From the NCBI GenBank assembly GCA_045595745.1, contig JAZOBB010000036.1, forward strand, positions 1 through 12,992: 12,992 nt of DNA. Direction: 5' to 3'. Under the pieces are notes generated by a model. It searched no databases, was not told where the DNA came from, and saw only the letters and a list, made by a program, of their open reading frames with translations. The DNA comes from RGIG1666 sp045595745. GTDB lineage: Bacteria > Bacillota > Clostridia > UBA1381 > UBA9506. Of the stretch, positions 12,073 through 12,992 are shown piece after piece (the first letter of the stretch is position 1; each line of letters begins with the position of its first letter). The position numbers were made by a program, and so were the translations under genes.

Positions 12073-12992
12073 TTAATTACTACCAGAATCAGAAACAGAG
12101 TGTATACCAATACTCTTAACAACGAAGTTTGTATCGGCATATTTTGTATCTCCTAAAGAAATTGTTATTGTTTTATCTGTGGTAAAAGTGGTCCAGTTCT
12201 TTTCATATGCGTTATTTTCGTCATAAACAACATAGCTTTTTAACGTCTGGTCATTCTGAGCATCAGGAGCATTCCAGGTAAGTGTTACACTGTTAGATGC
12301 TTCGTCATATGTTTTAACCACATTTTTCGGCGGGTTAATTTTCGAGGTTGTCTTTCTTATTCCCTGTCTCTCTATAAGTGTACTATCAGCACCATCTGTA
12401 TAATAAGCAGAATTAACAATCTCGTTTTCTGTTACGGTTACACCTGCATAGGTTGCTAAATGAGGCTGATAAAAGGTCTCTCCTTTTGCAACATCAAGCG
12501 GCACAAACCATTTTAAGTCGTTCGATTTTAATGTGTAGGTTTTGGTACCTATAGCATTATTAAGCTGATTGACTGTACCAATCGGATTATCCCATAATGT
12601 AACATCTGTCAGCTTGCCGACTGTTTGATTCTTTAAAACAACAGAATCTGTGACAGGTTCGCCATTTAAAATAGGATAGGTGCGGTTATATATATGGTCA
12701 TGACCTCCGAAAATAATATCAACACCCAACACATCATTTAATAACTCACTAAGACTGTTTCGTACATCTACTTCTTTATAGTGAGGACCGTTTGTATATA
12801 AAGACCTGTGTAGCATTACGATATTCCATTTTTTTGAATTCTTCGCAAAATCATACTTAATCCAGTTTTTTTGAAATTCAGCCTCTTCAGGTACAACAAG
12901 CAAAGCCTCCGTATTTAAAATCATAAAATGTGCGTTGCCGTAATCGAAGGAATAATATGGTCCATACTCTAAAGTTGCATCAGACGGCATCT
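12073..12992 (-). CDS. Metallophosphoesterase (purple acid phosphatase type) with Fn3 domain, partial
   Basis: The frame is open to the right edge, so the N-terminus is missing; the ATG at 12990 is just an internal Met. In the visible 306 codons, MLHRSLY (His61 of the visible part) and GGHDHIYNRTYPI (His97, His99) are the last metal-binding motifs of calcineurin-like phosphatases, closest to purple acid phosphatases (GHxHxYxR). Earlier ligands lie outside. Residues 100-215 include an insert with a secreted-protein look (rich in Asn and Thr, no Cys). Residues 217-305 form a fibronectin type III domain (PPKNVVKTYDEASNSVTLTWNAP). The protein ends shortly after it, with no membrane anchor or LPXTG motif. 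It is probably exported and releases phosphate from organic esters. A terminator follows. Confidence 0.92.
   Translation of the reverse strand, partial: MPSDATLEYGPYYSFDYGNAHFMILNTEALLVVPEEAEFQKNWIKYDFAKNSKKWNIVMLHRSLYTNGPHYKEVDVRNSLSELLNDVLGVDIIFGGHDHIYNRTYPILNGEPVTDSVVLKNQTVGKLTDVTLWDNPIGTVNQLNNAIGTKTYTLKSNDLKWFVPLDVAKGETFYQPHLATYAGVTVTENEIVNSAYYTDGADSTLIERQGIRKTTSKINPPKNVVKTYDEASNSVTLTWNAPDAQNDQTLKSYVVYDENNAYEKNWTTFTTDKTITISLGDTKYADTNFVVKSIGIHSVSDSGSN

Overview
The window suggests an uncultured, probably gut-associated member of the Clostridia (Bacillota). It is AT-rich, with strong Shine-Dalgarno (SD) sites, consensus sigma-A promoters with 17-bp spacers, an S component of an ECF folate transporter behind a tetrahydrofolate riboswitch, a secA-prfB pair as in Bacillus, and intergenic palindromic elements of a kind common in gut Clostridia. 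No ribosomal RNA or species marker is present, so this placement is inference.

Left part (1-2363, all minus strand): a large TIM-barrel, glycoside-hydrolase-like protein runs off the left edge. Its promoter overlaps a LacI/CcpA-type palindromic operator. Next comes a tRNA-Thr(GGT)-tRNA-Lys(CTT) operon. It is followed by about 400 bases in which the 3' end of tRNA-Lys recurs twice more, each copy followed by an intrinsic terminator. The middle section (2474-4432, plus strand) is a folate operon: promoter, THF riboswitch, folT, a cysteine desulfurase and a terminator.

From 4433 to 4843 there is no credible gene, only hairpins, a roughly 135-bp MITE-like palindromic element and two terminator-like stems. 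A promoter at 4844-4872 then drives a transcript that should start exactly at an 18-bp stem enclosing a 14-bp and an 11-bp stem. An intrinsic terminator follows, and after it a well-placed SD and a 165-residue membrane protein of unknown function. Four wobble pairs in the two long stems are G-U only when the plus strand is the RNA. This structured leader is the best candidate for something undescribed here.

Right part: convergent to the membrane protein lies secA-prfB (minus strand, 9688 to 5650); prfB has a programmed +1 frameshift. Divergent from secA is an alanine/sodium (AGCS) symporter with a perfect consensus promoter, then luxS with its own promoter. The window closes with a 57-codon gene remnant and a secreted-type metallophosphoesterase with a C-terminal Fn3 domain, which runs off the right edge. 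Almost every transcription unit ends in a clear intrinsic hairpin, so the operon boundaries are unusually well defined.
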